Part shown: positions 53,326-61,960 of the stretch, piece after piece
Layout: the number at the start of each line of letters is the position of its first letter
How positions within the stretch are numbered: position 1 is the first letter of the stretch
Source of the DNA: DASYXW01 sp035934405
Lineage (GTDB): Bacteria; Acidobacteriota; Terriglobia; UBA7540
Assembly (NCBI GenBank): GCA_035934405.1
Contig: DASYXW010000053.1
Span: 1 to 64,000, forward strand
DNA: 64,000 nucleotides
Reading direction: 5' to 3'
Translations under genes and position numbers: made by a program
Notes under the pieces: generated by a model
Told to the model about the DNA's origin: nothing
Database searches by the model: none
Seen by the model: only the letters and a program-made list of their open reading frames with translations

Positions 53326-54753
53326 TCAGTGCGAGACGTTCAGAAGGACATCAAGGCTTAGGCCTGGTTTATTGGTGAAGCCGTAGTCGGCGACCGCCAC
53401 GTCCGCCCTGCCGTCACCGTTAAAGTCTCCTACCACCGCGGAACTGGGATTGTCCGAGACCTTGAAGTTGGAGGGGGCTTGAAACGTGCCGTCGCCTTTG
53501 CCGAGCAGGACCTGGACGTCCTTGCCGAAGAGATTGGCCACAACGAGGTCGAGGATGCCATCTCCGTTGAGGTCTCCGAGCGTCATCCCGCGTGCGCCAA
53601 TGGTGATGGTGTAATTCACCGCCGCCTGAAAAGTGCCGTCACCGTTCCCCAACAACACGCTTACCGTGCCGCTGTCGCCGTTCAGGGCCGCCAGGTCCGG
53701 CTTGCTGTCGCCGTTGAAGTCACCGATAACCACCGTTCGAGCTCCGGCGCCGATCGGGTAGTTAACGGGGGCCTGAAAGCTGCCGTCACCGTTGCCGAAG
53801 AGAACGCTTAACGCGCTGCTGCCTTCGTCGGCGGTTACCAGGTCAAGCTTGCCGTCACCGTTCAGGTCCTCGACGGCCACAGATTTGGGGCCCGAACCGG
53901 TCGCATAATTTCTCGCCGTTCGGAAAGTTCCGTCACCATTGCCCAGCAGGATGCTGACGTTATTGCTGAGGACGTCCGAAACGGCCAGGTCCAATTCACC
54001 GTCCTGGTCCAAGTCGGCCACCGCGATCGACCGCGGGGCGATTCCCACCCTGTAACTGGCGGGCTTTTCGAATGTTCCGTCTCCCTTGCCCAGCAGAATG
54101 GACACGGTGCCGCTGGCGTCGTTCCCCACCGCCAAGTCTGGTATGCCATCGTCGTTGAAGTCGCCCACCGCTATCGACCGGGGGTTCTGGCCGACCTTAT
54201 ATTCGACCGGCTTCTGGAAGGTGCCGTCACCATTCCCCAGGAAAACGTTGATGACGCTGCTCTGGTCGTGGGCGACCACCAGGTCAAGCTTACCGTCGCC
54301 GTTCAGGTCAGCCGTCACGATCCAGATGGGAGACTTGCCGCCCGCCAGGAACGTGGAGTCGCTCATCGAGAGAGTTTGAACCGGGTTGGTGACGGGAAAG
54401 AAGACGACGTTTGAGGCCGGTTGGGGAGAGTTGGTCACGGTGATCGAAGCGGTGCCCGGAAGCGCAATATCCGATGTGGGAATCGCAGCAGTCAGTTGTG
54501 AACTGTTGATAAAGCTCGTAATCCGGGCGCTGCCGTTCCAGTCGACCACCGACCCGGAAACGAAGCCCGTGCCGTTCACGGTGAGCGTGAAACCCGGCCC
54601 GCCAGGCGCCGCAGCGCCAGGGACGAGAGGAAGGTTGATCAACGGCACGGGATTCGCCGTGCCCGCGGCTGGCGAGCGGGACGGCGCGAGAAGCGCAAGG
54701 AGCGCCAAAGCCAACACGATTCCGAAAGCTATCCAAACCTTGCCACGAGTCAT
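53326..54753 (-). CDS. Secreted FG-GAP/VCBS repeat protein
   Basis: 475 residues from ATG 54753 (MTRGKVWIAFGIVLALALLA); an upstream start at 54786 would precede the signal peptide. After the signal comes an IPT/TIG-like region (about 40-130, FTLTVNGTGFVSGSVVDWNG), then seven FG-GAP repeats of ~45 residues with calcium-binding DxNxDGxxD loops (DLNGDGKLDLVVA, DFNDDGIPDLAVG) and NGDGTFQ. These form a beta-propeller on the cell surface or in the medium. No PEP-CTERM, LPXTG or type IX sorting tail is present. Confidence 0.92.
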   Translation of the reverse strand: MTRGKVWIAFGIVLALALLALLAPSRSPAAGTANPVPLINLPLVPGAAAPGGPGFTLTVNGTGFVSGSVVDWNGSARITSFINSSQLTAAIPTSDIALPGTASITVTNSPQPASNVVFFPVTNPVQTLSMSDSTFLAGGKSPIWIVTADLNGDGKLDLVVAHDQSSVINVFLGNGDGTFQKPVEYKVGQNPRSIAVGDFNDDGIPDLAVGNDASGTVSILLGKGDGTFEKPASYRVGIAPRSIAVADLDQDGELDLAVSDVLSNNVSILLGNGDGTFRTARNYATGSGPKSVAVEDLNGDGKLDLVTADEGSSALSVLFGNGDGSFQAPVNYPIGAGARTVVIGDFNGDSKPDLAALNGDSGTVSVLLGNGDGTFQAAVNYTITIGARGMTLGDLNGDGILDLVVANLFGKDVQVLLGKGDGTFQAPSNFKVSDNPSSAVVGDFNGDGRADVAVADYGFTNKPGLSLDVLLNVSH

Positions 54754-54956
54754 GGGTTCCATCGTCTCCCCGGAAGTTGAGTCCACGGCCGGCCAGTGTA
54801 TTCACGCCAAAACAGTCCTGAAGTTTAACCAGCGGCGCGGCGCTGGCACAAGTACCTAAAGAGTACACCCGATCCGCGCCGGCTTACCGCACAGCCGACC
54901 CAGGCTGGCGCGTCGGCCCAGGGGGAGATCCAGTGAAACCGCCTCCGGCTTGGTGA

Positions 54957-55769
54957 TCATGGATGGGACATCCGCTTCAAATGCCCCCGGGCTTCCTCAT
55001 ACTGCGGAAACTTCCTCTCCGCCCGGCGAAACTCCGCTGAATGCACCACGCGGCGATGACCGTTGCGCTCGACCGGGTGTTCGATGTGGAGCATCTCATG
55101 AAACATCAGGTACTCCACCAGGCAGCGCGGAACCGAGGGCTGGTCAAACCAGCGGCTGATGGTGATGGTGTGATGGGCGGAATCATAGTGACCCAGAATG
55201 TTCCGCGATGCCTTCTTGCTCCAGCCCACCTGCGCGACGGATAGGCGAGCCTCGAAATGCCTCTGGTTCAATTGCTCGAAGATTTCCTTCAGGTTGAAAT
55301 GCCGTCCGCGCGCCGGCAACAGCTTCTTGAACCCCCGGGCGCGGCGGGCTTCTTCGCTGCGGCGGCGGAGGCCGGGATTCATCACGAAAGCTTTGTAGCA
55401 ATCCCGTGCTTCGCGCGACGGCCGGAGCCCGAACAAGCGCGAGAGCAGAATCTCAGCCAGGGCTTCGATCACCACGAGCGGCGCTCCTTCCAGCACGTCG
55501 GAGAGGCTGACGGCGGCGTGGTGGTCATCAGGCAGGCGAATCTTGCTGCGCAGGCCGGCGTAAGGGACGAAATCCACCCGGAAGGCTGGTTCGGGCGCCC
55601 GCAGACGCAGGCGGCGGAAAGCGCGGGTGAACAGGGCCGCGAGTTCTTGCGGGTCCAGGACTCGGGACTCGGGGTTCGGAGTTCGGGGTCCGAGTTTCGC
55701 GATTCCGAGCGCCGGAGTCGCGCCTTCCGGGTCAAAGAGGCTCAACTGGAGCGTGTTCGATTTTGTCAT
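54957..55769 (-). CDS. SprT-like zinc metallopeptidase
   Basis: 270 residues from ATG 55769 (MTKSNTLQLSLFDPEG); a TTG at 55826 could add 19. Zinc motif HEMLHIEHPVERNGHRRVVH (HExxH with a later His, about 222-242), GHYDSAHHTITISRWFD before it and EFRRAERKFPQYEEARGHLK after, as in SprT-like/Spartan M48-related proteins. The N-terminal region (about 20-45, KLGPRTPNPESRVLDPQEL) is encoded by a CTCGGGACTCGGGGTTCGGA-type repeat (55657-55707), so a spacer-type repeat has entered the coding sequence. Function uncertain; DNA-protein-crosslink repair is known for Spartan only. Confidence 0.85.
   Translation of the reverse strand: MTKSNTLQLSLFDPEGATPALGIAKLGPRTPNPESRVLDPQELAALFTRAFRRLRLRAPEPAFRVDFVPYAGLRSKIRLPDDHHAAVSLSDVLEGAPLVVIEALAEILLSRLFGLRPSREARDCYKAFVMNPGLRRRSEEARRARGFKKLLPARGRHFNLKEIFEQLNQRHFEARLSVAQVGWSKKASRNILGHYDSAHHTITISRWFDQPSVPRCLVEYLMFHEMLHIEHPVERNGHRRVVHSAEFRRAERKFPQYEEARGHLKRMSHP
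55657..55707. repeat. CGGGGTTCGGAGTTCGG-word repeat inside the SprT-like gene
   Basis: GGACTCGGGACTCGG-type words (GGACTCGGGGTTCGGAGTTC then GGGGTCCGAGTTTCGCGATT) run for about 50 bases within the coding region and stay in frame. It looks like the spacer repeats elsewhere. Confidence 0.65.
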
Positions 55770-55818
55770 GAATGAACGAGGTGTCGAATAGCTGAAACCC
55801 ATCGCCGGGCGCTGAGAG

Positions 55819-55860
55819 TCTTCCAATTTCGATTTTCGAATTTCAAGTTTCGACTTTTCA
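55819..55860. repeat. TTTCGA-word repeat filling the 31-base gap between two genes
   Basis: CTTCCAATTTCGATTTTCGA followed by ATTTCAAGTTTCGACTTTTC. It includes the stop codon of the coiled-coil gene (55858-55860) and reaches the possible TTG start of the SprT-like gene. Same words as 17202-17245. Confidence 0.7.
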
Positions 55861-56523
55861 ATCCTGCTGGTCCGGGTCCGCCGGCACGCCCTGCTTCTTC
55901 TCCAGCTTGTCCTCTTTCTTGCGCAGCTTCTTTTCTTCCTTCTGCTGTTTCCTGGCGTCCTTGGCGGATTCCTTGGCGTTCTCCGTCTGCGCTTTTTCCT
56001 CGCGCTTCTCAGCAGCGAACTTCTTTTCCTGGCCGGCGAGCGCCTGCGTGGCGCCGTCCAGCGTGTCGCTCAAATCCGCGATAGCGTCCTGGAGCGTCTC
56101 CCGGTAATCGTGGGCGTAGGCGTCGGGCGTTTGCTGGATGCTGCGCAGCTCCGCCAGTTGCTGAGGCCCTTTTTCGAGCAGGGTTCGCAGTCCTTTCCGC
56201 ATGTCGCCGTCGCGCCCATACTGATCGTCAATCCAGTCCTTAAGTTCGTCGTCGAGGTCAACGTACTGATCGAGGATCTTATCGAGATAACCTCCGTTGT
56301 CGTACTGGGGGTCATGGCGCTGGCTGCGAAAATCCTGAAACTGAGTCAGGCGCGACTGGGCGAGCGAAAGGTAAACCTCAATTCGCTGCGAGGGGTCCTG
56401 CGCGTCGCGAAGCTTGTCCTCCTCTTCCTCGGACAAGGCGGCGGGCTTCTGCCCCGCAGCCCGGCCCGGGAAAAACGCCAGGGAAAGCATCGCAAGCGCG
56501 AGGAGAGAAAGCGTACGTTTCAT
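55858..56523 (-). CDS. Secreted protein with charged coiled-coil C-terminus
   Basis: 221 residues. Signal peptide LSLLALAMLSLAFFPGRAAG (about 5-24). The middle has PSQRIEVYLSLAQSRLTQFQ, GGYLDKILDQYVDLDDELKD and GPQQLAELRSIQQTPDAYAH. The last 60 residues are a Lys/Glu/Ala coiled coil ending KKLRKKEDKLEKKQGVPADP. I know similar secreted proteins in Acidobacteriota but no named domain. Its gene is the middle one of regulator - coiled-coil - SprT-like on the minus strand. Confidence 0.75.
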   Translation of the reverse strand: MKRTLSLLALAMLSLAFFPGRAAGQKPAALSEEEEDKLRDAQDPSQRIEVYLSLAQSRLTQFQDFRSQRHDPQYDNGGYLDKILDQYVDLDDELKDWIDDQYGRDGDMRKGLRTLLEKGPQQLAELRSIQQTPDAYAHDYRETLQDAIADLSDTLDGATQALAGQEKKFAAEKREEKAQTENAKESAKDARKQQKEEKKLRKKEDKLEKKQGVPADPDQQD

Positions 56524-56626
56524 GGCCGAATCATCGTTGAATCATGTCGAACCGGGCGGAACACGCCCGGCGGGCGCGCCGCATAGCTATATTAACGCTG
56601 GCGGGCGGCAAACCCAAGCGGGCGGT

Positions 56627-56692
56627 GTAGCGGCGGTCTCCGACCGCCGGCCTTTCTTTCAAATGATCTCGGCGCTCAGAGAGCGCCGCTAC
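56627..56692. repeat. GTAG...CTAC paired-hairpin element downstream of the regulator gene
   Basis: GTAGCGGCGGTCTCCGACCG-CCG (GTAG 56627-56630) on the left, CGGCGCTCAGAGAGCGCCGC-TAC (CTAC 56689-56692) on the right, with CCTTTCTTTCAAATGAT between. The stems of the two halves are different sequences but both are self-complementary. It lies 17 bases beyond the regulator stop at 56710. Confidence 0.8.
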
Positions 56693-56709
56693 AGCGAAGT
56701 GGATTAACC

Positions 56710-58593
56710 TTAAGATTCCGGAAGGCCGATGCGTTGGACGAGCGACTGGAAACGATGCTCGGAGTGGAGGCTATCGAAAGCGGGCTCGACTTTGAGAAAG
56801 ACCACGGAGAAGTCCCTGGTTTCGTGGGCGGTTTCGAGCGAACGTAGGGCTTGATCGTGCTCACCCAGGCGGGCGTGGACGCGGGCGGCGTGCGAGGGCG
56901 TAACGTGGGACACCTGGGCGAGCGCCTCCAGGAGGCGAAGCCGCTCGCGCCAGTAACCTTGAGCGCCCGAAGTGCGGTAGGCGTCGCGGAGGGAAGCGCC
57001 GCCGCCGCCGGGAATCTCCGTGAGGCCGAAGCATTTTTCCGCTGTCGCCGCCGCCAGCTCGTACATTTCCTGCTGCTCGTAAGCCCATATCAGAAAGGCG
57101 CGCGCCAGAAGAAAATTAGGTTCGAGTTCGAGCATGCGGCCATAGTGCCGGATGGCGAGATCGTATTGGCGGGCGTAATAGAGGGCGCGGCCCTGATTGG
57201 TGTTGATCACCAGCGATAGCGGCGCGAACTCGCGGGCCAGGTTCATTTCGCGCAGGGCCTCGTTGTGCCGGCCCTGTGGGCAAAGATAGTGGAGGCCGTA
57301 GAAGTAGTGAGCGTTGGCGTCGCGGGGATTGAGCTGGATGGCGCGGCGAAACTCTTTGCCCGCTGCCGGCCAGTTCCAGTCGTTGAGGAGCGTAGCGATC
57401 CCCAGCGCCATATGAGCCTCCGCCAGCCCGTCGTTCATCTCCAGGGCCTTGAGAGCGGCGTCCCGAGCCCGGACGAGGGATTGCGGCGGCGGCAGCAGGT
57501 TGCAACTGCCCAGTATGGTGTAGCAGGAGGCCAGGCCGGCGTACGCCTGGGCGAATCCGGAGTCCTTTTCGATGGCCTCGGTAAAGCACTCGACGCTCTT
57601 CTGCAAGCTTTCCGGCGTCCGCTTGTTTTCGTAGTACCGACCGCGGAGGTACGCCCGGTAAGCCGAGGTATTGCCGGTCGAGCGCTGTGTCAAACGCTGG
57701 CGCTCCTTCTCGGTGAGCTTCAGACGCAGCTTCCCGGTAATGGCGCTCGCGATTTCATCTTGCACTTCGAGGATGTCATCCAGCTTGCGATCGTAGTGTT
57801 CACCCCAAATGTGCGTGTTGTCTCGCGTATCCACCAGCTCCATGCTCAGCGCCAAAAGGTCGCCCCTCACAGTGACGCGGCCCGCCAGGATTACGCGGAC
57901 GCCAAGGTCGCGGCCCACCGCCTGAAGATTGACTGCGCCCGTCCGGTAAGGAGCGACCGCCGACAGCGACATGACCTTGAGGCCGGGCAACTCGGAGAGC
58001 TTGGAGATGAGCGCCTCGGCCATGCCATCGCTCAGGTAGTCCTTGTCGGGATCACCGCTGGTGTTGGTAAAGGGCAGAACGGCGAGATGCAGGACGTCCG
58101 TGCCGGGGCGGCGCCCGGCGCCCGCCGCAGGAGGAAGTTCGGCGCCTTCCCCCGGAACGCCACGCCAGCTTGGCCAGTCCACGGGCTTTTCCTGGGGCCG
58201 CGATGAGTCTGGCGCGCCGGCGGGCAGCGGAGTGTCCGGCGAACCTGAGAGTGTCAATCCTTCCACTTTGGCGATAAACCGGTAGCCGCGCCGGGGCAGG
58301 GTCTCCACAAAACGCGGGTTGTCGGCGGAATCGCCCAGCGCCTGGCGGATCTTCCGGATGCAGGTGTTCAGGCCGTCTTCGAAATCCACAAAGGTATCGG
58401 CTGACCAGAGTCTCTTTCGCAATTCTTCGCGGGTGACGATCTCACCGGGACGCTCGAGCAGCGTCAGGAGCACCTGAAAGGGCTGGGCTTGCAGGTTGGC
58501 GTTCGAGCCGTGCTTGCGCAGCTCACCGGCGCGAAGGTCCACTTCGAATGCGCCGAAGCGCAGGACGCGGGAAAGCGACTGAGCCGCAGTCAT
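56710..58593 (-). CDS. Soluble winged-helix regulator with TolB-like and TPR domains
   Basis: 627 residues from ATG 58593. OmpR/CadC-type winged helix (about 10-100: FGAFEVDLRAGELRKHGSNA, LLERPGEIVTREELRKRLWS, LNTCIRKIRQALGDSADNPR, FVETLPRRGYRFIAKVE), a proline-rich linker, a TolB-like/FlgO-like N-domain (about 180-300: LHLAVLPFTNTSGDPDKDYL, GMAEALISKLSELPGLKVMS, VRVILAGRVTVRGDLLALSM), then TPR repeats (ALEMNDGLAEAHMALGIATL, ALREMNLAREFAPLSLVINT). Unlike CadC it has no membrane helix. This architecture is greatly expanded in Acidobacteriota; targets are unknown. Confidence 0.92.
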   Translation of the reverse strand: MTAAQSLSRVLRFGAFEVDLRAGELRKHGSNANLQAQPFQVLLTLLERPGEIVTREELRKRLWSADTFVDFEDGLNTCIRKIRQALGDSADNPRFVETLPRRGYRFIAKVEGLTLSGSPDTPLPAGAPDSSRPQEKPVDWPSWRGVPGEGAELPPAAGAGRRPGTDVLHLAVLPFTNTSGDPDKDYLSDGMAEALISKLSELPGLKVMSLSAVAPYRTGAVNLQAVGRDLGVRVILAGRVTVRGDLLALSMELVDTRDNTHIWGEHYDRKLDDILEVQDEIASAITGKLRLKLTEKERQRLTQRSTGNTSAYRAYLRGRYYENKRTPESLQKSVECFTEAIEKDSGFAQAYAGLASCYTILGSCNLLPPPQSLVRARDAALKALEMNDGLAEAHMALGIATLLNDWNWPAAGKEFRRAIQLNPRDANAHYFYGLHYLCPQGRHNEALREMNLAREFAPLSLVINTNQGRALYYARQYDLAIRHYGRMLELEPNFLLARAFLIWAYEQQEMYELAAATAEKCFGLTEIPGGGGASLRDAYRTSGAQGYWRERLRLLEALAQVSHVTPSHAARVHARLGEHDQALRSLETAHETRDFSVVFLKVEPAFDSLHSEHRFQSLVQRIGLPES

Positions 58594-58952
58594 GAGAACA
58601 CTGCCTTCTGCCGCCGCCATGATTCTAGCTCTCTACCAAACCGAAAATCAAGAATTTATCCTGGCTGCTCAACGCGGCGAATCACGTCAGACGTAGCTCT
58701 TCGCGCCAAGCGGGCGGGCTCACGCCCACCCGCCCGGCGACCGCTCCAAGGTCCGGAACTCAGAGGTATTCCGGATCCCGGCGCGGCTTTCGGCCCCACG
58801 CTCGCGACGATGGCGGAGGGCCGCCCGCAAGTCAATGGACTGCATCTGGATTGTGTCTGAACTTTTGTCCGGTTGTTGTCCGGAAGTAAATCAGCCGCCG
58901 TCCATTGACTCGGCCGCGGCAGGGCGTGAAAGTCGCTGCGGGGGAAACGTTT
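58594..58952. other. Gap with an operator-like inverted repeat
   Basis: Holds a GGGCGGG/CCCGCCC hairpin near 58711-58739 and GTCAATGGAC (58831-58840) repeated inverted as GTCCATTGAC (58900-58909). Between these lie two direct copies of TTGTCCGG (58865-58872 and 58876-58883 approximately). This could be the regulator's own control region or that of the small gene at 58953. Confidence 0.45.
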
Positions 58953-59123
58953 ATGCAGATCGTAATTGGCATCCTGATCTACTTCACAGTCGAGCTCGGC
59001 CTGGGAATCGTGACCGGCAAGCTGCTCCGCTACCGGCGTTGCGAGAAACCAACCACCCCGGTCGCGATCCTCCTGGACCACCGCTCGGTTGTGGCCGCCC
59101 ATCTGGCAGCCGCCGAGCGCTAG
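58953..59123 (+). CDS. Possible small membrane protein, 56 residues
   Basis: MQIVIGILIYFTVELGLGIV, then TGKLLRYRRCEKPTTPVAIL, then LDHRSVVAAHLAAAER. One membrane helix followed by a basic stretch, preceded by GGGGGAAACG at a usable distance from ATG 58953. Its stop is 27 bases from the convergent AI-2E gene. No family recognised; could be chance, but the helix plus basic flank is protein-like. Confidence 0.4.
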   Translation: MQIVIGILIYFTVELGLGIVTGKLLRYRRCEKPTTPVAILLDHRSVVAAHLAAAER

Positions 59124-59150
59124 CGGCACCGCGTTTCCGCGGCCCGACGT

Positions 59151-60200
59151 TCAGTCGCCCATCCACGCGCCGATGGGCCGGAGCGAGCGGATGTTGTCGC
59201 ACACGGCCTTGAGGGCCGCCGTGACCGGCACGGCGAGGACGAGCCCCACGCCTCCCCAAAGCCAGCCCCAGAACATCATGGCCAGCGTCACCGAAAGAGG
59301 GTTCAGCTTCACTCGGTGCCCCACCAGCTTCGGGGTGAGGACGTTAATGGCAACGAGATGAACCGCGGTCACGGTGACGGCGATGGTGAGAAAGGGACCG
59401 ACATGGTCGAATTGGATGAGCGCCATCAAGAGCGGCGGCAGCATGGCCAGCGCTACTCCCAGGTAAGGAATCATGCTGAGGAAAGCCGACAACGGTCCGA
59501 ACAGCAGCGCGTAAGGGAGGCCGATCCAGGCGAAGACCGGCGTGATGATGGCCGCCGAGATCAGTGCCACCAGTACGTTCCCCAGCACGTAATGGCGGAC
59601 CATGGCCGTCATGCTGGCGATCACGTCTTCGGCCTGCTGACGCCGCTCGACGGGAAACAGGTTGAGCGTCGCCGCCCACACCTGGTTTCGTGAAGCCAGC
59701 ATGAAGAACACCAGAAATGGAATGAACATGACGGTGACGGTGGCGCTATACGCCGACCCGATGCCGCGCAGCAGAAAGTCCACCCAGGGCGACTCCTGCT
59801 GCAAGCGCACCGTGGGGATGCTCTCGGCGGGCGCCCCGGCGGCGGGCCGCAAGCTCCGAAAGGCTGCCTCGAAGCGCGAGGTGAGCTGCTCCAGACGCGC
59901 CGCGAGCTTCGGCAGTTCAGCGGTGAGCTCGACCGCCCGATCGTAGGTGACGTAGATGAGCAGATAGACTCCGGCGAGTCCCAGCAACACCATGAGGAGC
60001 GAGCCCAGCCAGCGCGGCAGCCGCAGCCGCTCGAGCCCGCGCACGCCGGGGTCCAGCACGAAGGCAATGAGGATGGAGCAGACGAGAACGATGATGATGG
60101 AGCTGGCGTAGTAGAGGGCAAAGATCACAATGCCGACGGCGATGATCCGCAGGCTGGCGGACGAGGCGGAGGCAGGGATTTCTAACTTGCTCTCGGGCAT
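59151..60200 (-). CDS. AI-2E family transporter
   Basis: 349 residues with about eight helices. The family order is IIAVGIVIFALYYASSIIIV, LVCSILIAFVLDPGVRGLER, a cytoplasmic/periplasmic loop of ~70 residues (LPKLAARLEQLTSRFEAAFR), then FIPFLVFFMLASRNQVWAAT, VLGNVLVALISAAIITPVFA, LSAFLSMIPYLGVALAMLPP and LTPKLVGHRVKLNPLSVTLA, the signature block. Members act as AI-2 exporters (TqsA) or Na+/H+ antiporters. It is the last gene of the run TPR-exosortase-epsI. Confidence 0.93.
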   Translation of the reverse strand: MPESKLEIPASASSASLRIIAVGIVIFALYYASSIIIVLVCSILIAFVLDPGVRGLERLRLPRWLGSLLMVLLGLAGVYLLIYVTYDRAVELTAELPKLAARLEQLTSRFEAAFRSLRPAAGAPAESIPTVRLQQESPWVDFLLRGIGSAYSATVTVMFIPFLVFFMLASRNQVWAATLNLFPVERRQQAEDVIASMTAMVRHYVLGNVLVALISAAIITPVFAWIGLPYALLFGPLSAFLSMIPYLGVALAMLPPLLMALIQFDHVGPFLTIAVTVTAVHLVAINVLTPKLVGHRVKLNPLSVTLAMMFWGWLWGGVGLVLAVPVTAALKAVCDNIRSLRPIGAWMGD

Positions 60201-60272
60201 CGGGTGACATCTCAGGTTTCGATCCTACGATCCACGGAGCAGCGTACGCTCAACCCCATTGCTCGCAACCGG

Positions 60273-60929
60273 CTACCTCGGGATGTAGCTCCCGAGCAAA
60301 GGAAGGATCTGGCCGGCGAAATCGGCCGCTCGCGCTTGCCCGCTCGCGATCGCTTCGCCGTCACCGAGCGGGGTGATGACTCGGACGAGCGAGCCGTCCG
60401 TGCGGTTGAGCCGAATGGCGTCGGCGACGAGGTAGAACTTGGCTAGGTATTCGCTGGTCTCGGTGCGGCCGTGCGCCAAATACCAGTAAAGCGCCACCTG
60501 ACGGTCCTGGCCCTTGGCAATCACGTAACGGTTCACCGGGACATGCTCTCCGTCTGGCGCCTGAATCTGGATCACGTCGGACTCCTCGGGCACCCAGCCC
60601 GCGCCCGGCAGACAATGCTTGGGCGAATGAATCAAGTCACCCGTCCGCTGGCTGGGGAAATAGGCGATGTAAAGGTCCAGATAGGCGCCGTCGGGGCGCT
60701 GGTAAATCCGCTCCATGAGGTCGCCGCCCGGCATGAGATCCCGCACCTCCTGCGTGATCGGCACCTGCTCCGCCTCGGTCCAGGCTCCCACTGAAGCCGG
60801 AAAAGAGTCCAGCGGCTGGCGCGGCATCTGTCTTTCAGGCTGGGCGTGGGCGCGCAAGAAGGCGGCGGATATTCCAAGCAGGACGAGGACGGGAATGAAT
60901 CGCGGCCACGATAAGGTTTGTTCTCGCAT
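60273..60929 (-). CDS. Exosortase-associated EpsI family protein (DUF3485)
   Basis: 218 residues. N-terminal helix PVLVLLGISAAFLRAHAQPE, then the family core: LDLYIAYFPSQRTGDLIHSP, KHCLPGAGWVPEESD (conserved Cys/His), NRYVIAKGQDRQVALYWYLA and KFYLVADAIRLNRTDGSLVR. EpsI proteins act with exosortases in exopolysaccharide or PEP-CTERM export. Its ATG shares one base with the stop codon of the exosortase gene (TGATG), so they are translationally coupled. Confidence 0.95.
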   Translation of the reverse strand: MREQTLSWPRFIPVLVLLGISAAFLRAHAQPERQMPRQPLDSFPASVGAWTEAEQVPITQEVRDLMPGGDLMERIYQRPDGAYLDLYIAYFPSQRTGDLIHSPKHCLPGAGWVPEESDVIQIQAPDGEHVPVNRYVIAKGQDRQVALYWYLAHGRTETSEYLAKFYLVADAIRLNRTDGSLVRVITPLGDGEAIASGQARAADFAGQILPLLGSYIPR

Positions 60930-61864
60930 CAGGTCCTCCCCGGCCTTGCCGCACTCGCGGCGCGCCCGCGGCTGAACAGGGTTGCGGCCCAGCGCAGAGC
61001 GCCGTGCACCAGGATCAGAAATCCGAGCGACAGCAGGAAGATCACCCAGCCGGAAAATTCGTGAAAGAACCCTTGCGCCTTGTCGGGGCTCCAGTAGAGG
61101 CCGGTCAGGCCCGTCCCCATGATGCGCAGGCCGTTGGCGGCAACGGCAATCGGCGCCGCGGCTAGAATCAGGGCAATCCGCAGCCAGATCCGGGGCTCAA
61201 GGAAATACCCGTAGATGACGGCGAGAGTCCCCAGCGACACCAGTGACCGGATGCCGCTGCACGCCGCCACCACTTCGAGCGACATGGTGGCGAGCTGGAT
61301 CACGTTGCCTTCGCGCAGCACGGGAACGTGAAGGAAAGTGAGCAGCGACGCGGCAAGGTCCGAAGCCAGGAACTGCAGCGGCAGCGTGACCTGGTTGAGA
61401 ATCAGTTCTGGGATGGGAATCATCAGAAAGAGCACCGCCCACGGAAACAGCACGGCGCGAAACCAGCGCCAGCCCTGGTAGTAAATCACCAGGCCGGCCA
61501 AAAGAAACACCAGCGACGACCGCGACAGAAAAAGTTCTGCGCCCAATACTCCCACCACCAGAATCCCCAGCGCGCCGGCAATGATGACGATTCCGAACCA
61601 GGAGGGCCTGATGGGAATGGCGCGCAAGAGTTCGCGCTCGCGCCACAAAACGTAGCCCGAAAAAAGCGGCACCAAGAAGCCGTGAGAAAAGTTTGGGTCG
61701 GTCCACCAGTCGAGCACCAGGAGGCGCAGGATACTCGTGTAGAGGTAAGCGAGCAGGATGACGAGCAACGCCCCCTGGAGCCACAGAATTGTGTGACGGC
61801 CGGCTGGCCGCACCACCGTGCCGGCCAGCGTCCCTTCTGACTGATTGTCCACGTCTGTGCTCAC
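60929..61864 (-). CDS. Exosortase (EpsH/XrtA-like transpeptidase)
   Basis: 311 residues from GTG 61864, eight or more helices. Catalytic Cys in LEVVAACSGIRSL (C202), Arg in AVAANGLRIMG (R247) and His in QGFFHEFSGW (H268), the exosortase triad. It cleaves and transfers proteins with PEP-CTERM-like tails at the inner membrane. YYQGWRWFRAVLFPWAVLFL and MIPIPELILNQVTLPLQFLA are further family blocks. No PEP-CTERM substrate or exopolysaccharide gene is visible in the window; the cluster may continue beyond 64 kb. Confidence 0.95.
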   Translation of the reverse strand: MSTDVDNQSEGTLAGTVVRPAGRHTILWLQGALLVILLAYLYTSILRLLVLDWWTDPNFSHGFLVPLFSGYVLWRERELLRAIPIRPSWFGIVIIAGALGILVVGVLGAELFLSRSSLVFLLAGLVIYYQGWRWFRAVLFPWAVLFLMIPIPELILNQVTLPLQFLASDLAASLLTFLHVPVLREGNVIQLATMSLEVVAACSGIRSLVSLGTLAVIYGYFLEPRIWLRIALILAAAPIAVAANGLRIMGTGLTGLYWSPDKAQGFFHEFSGWVIFLLSLGFLILVHGALRWAATLFSRGRAASAARPGRT

Positions 61865-61960
61865 CTAGCCTGTGTATCCATGATCACCCTTACCACCATA
61901 CCACTCTCGGCCCGCCGAGAAAAAAGCAATAAAGCCGATCCTTCGCCCGCCGCGGCGGAC
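61865..61960. repeat. CCGCCGCGGCGG-type palindromes after the TPR gene
   Basis: On the minus strand, GTCCGCCGCGGCGGGCGAAG-GATC, TTTATTGCTTTTTT and CTCGGCGGGCCGAG follow the TPR stop. The first two together may form a terminator (palindrome plus T-run), but the segment also resembles a dispersed repeat (GTCCGCCGCGGCGG-GCGAAGGATC) common in related genomes. Confidence 0.5.
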
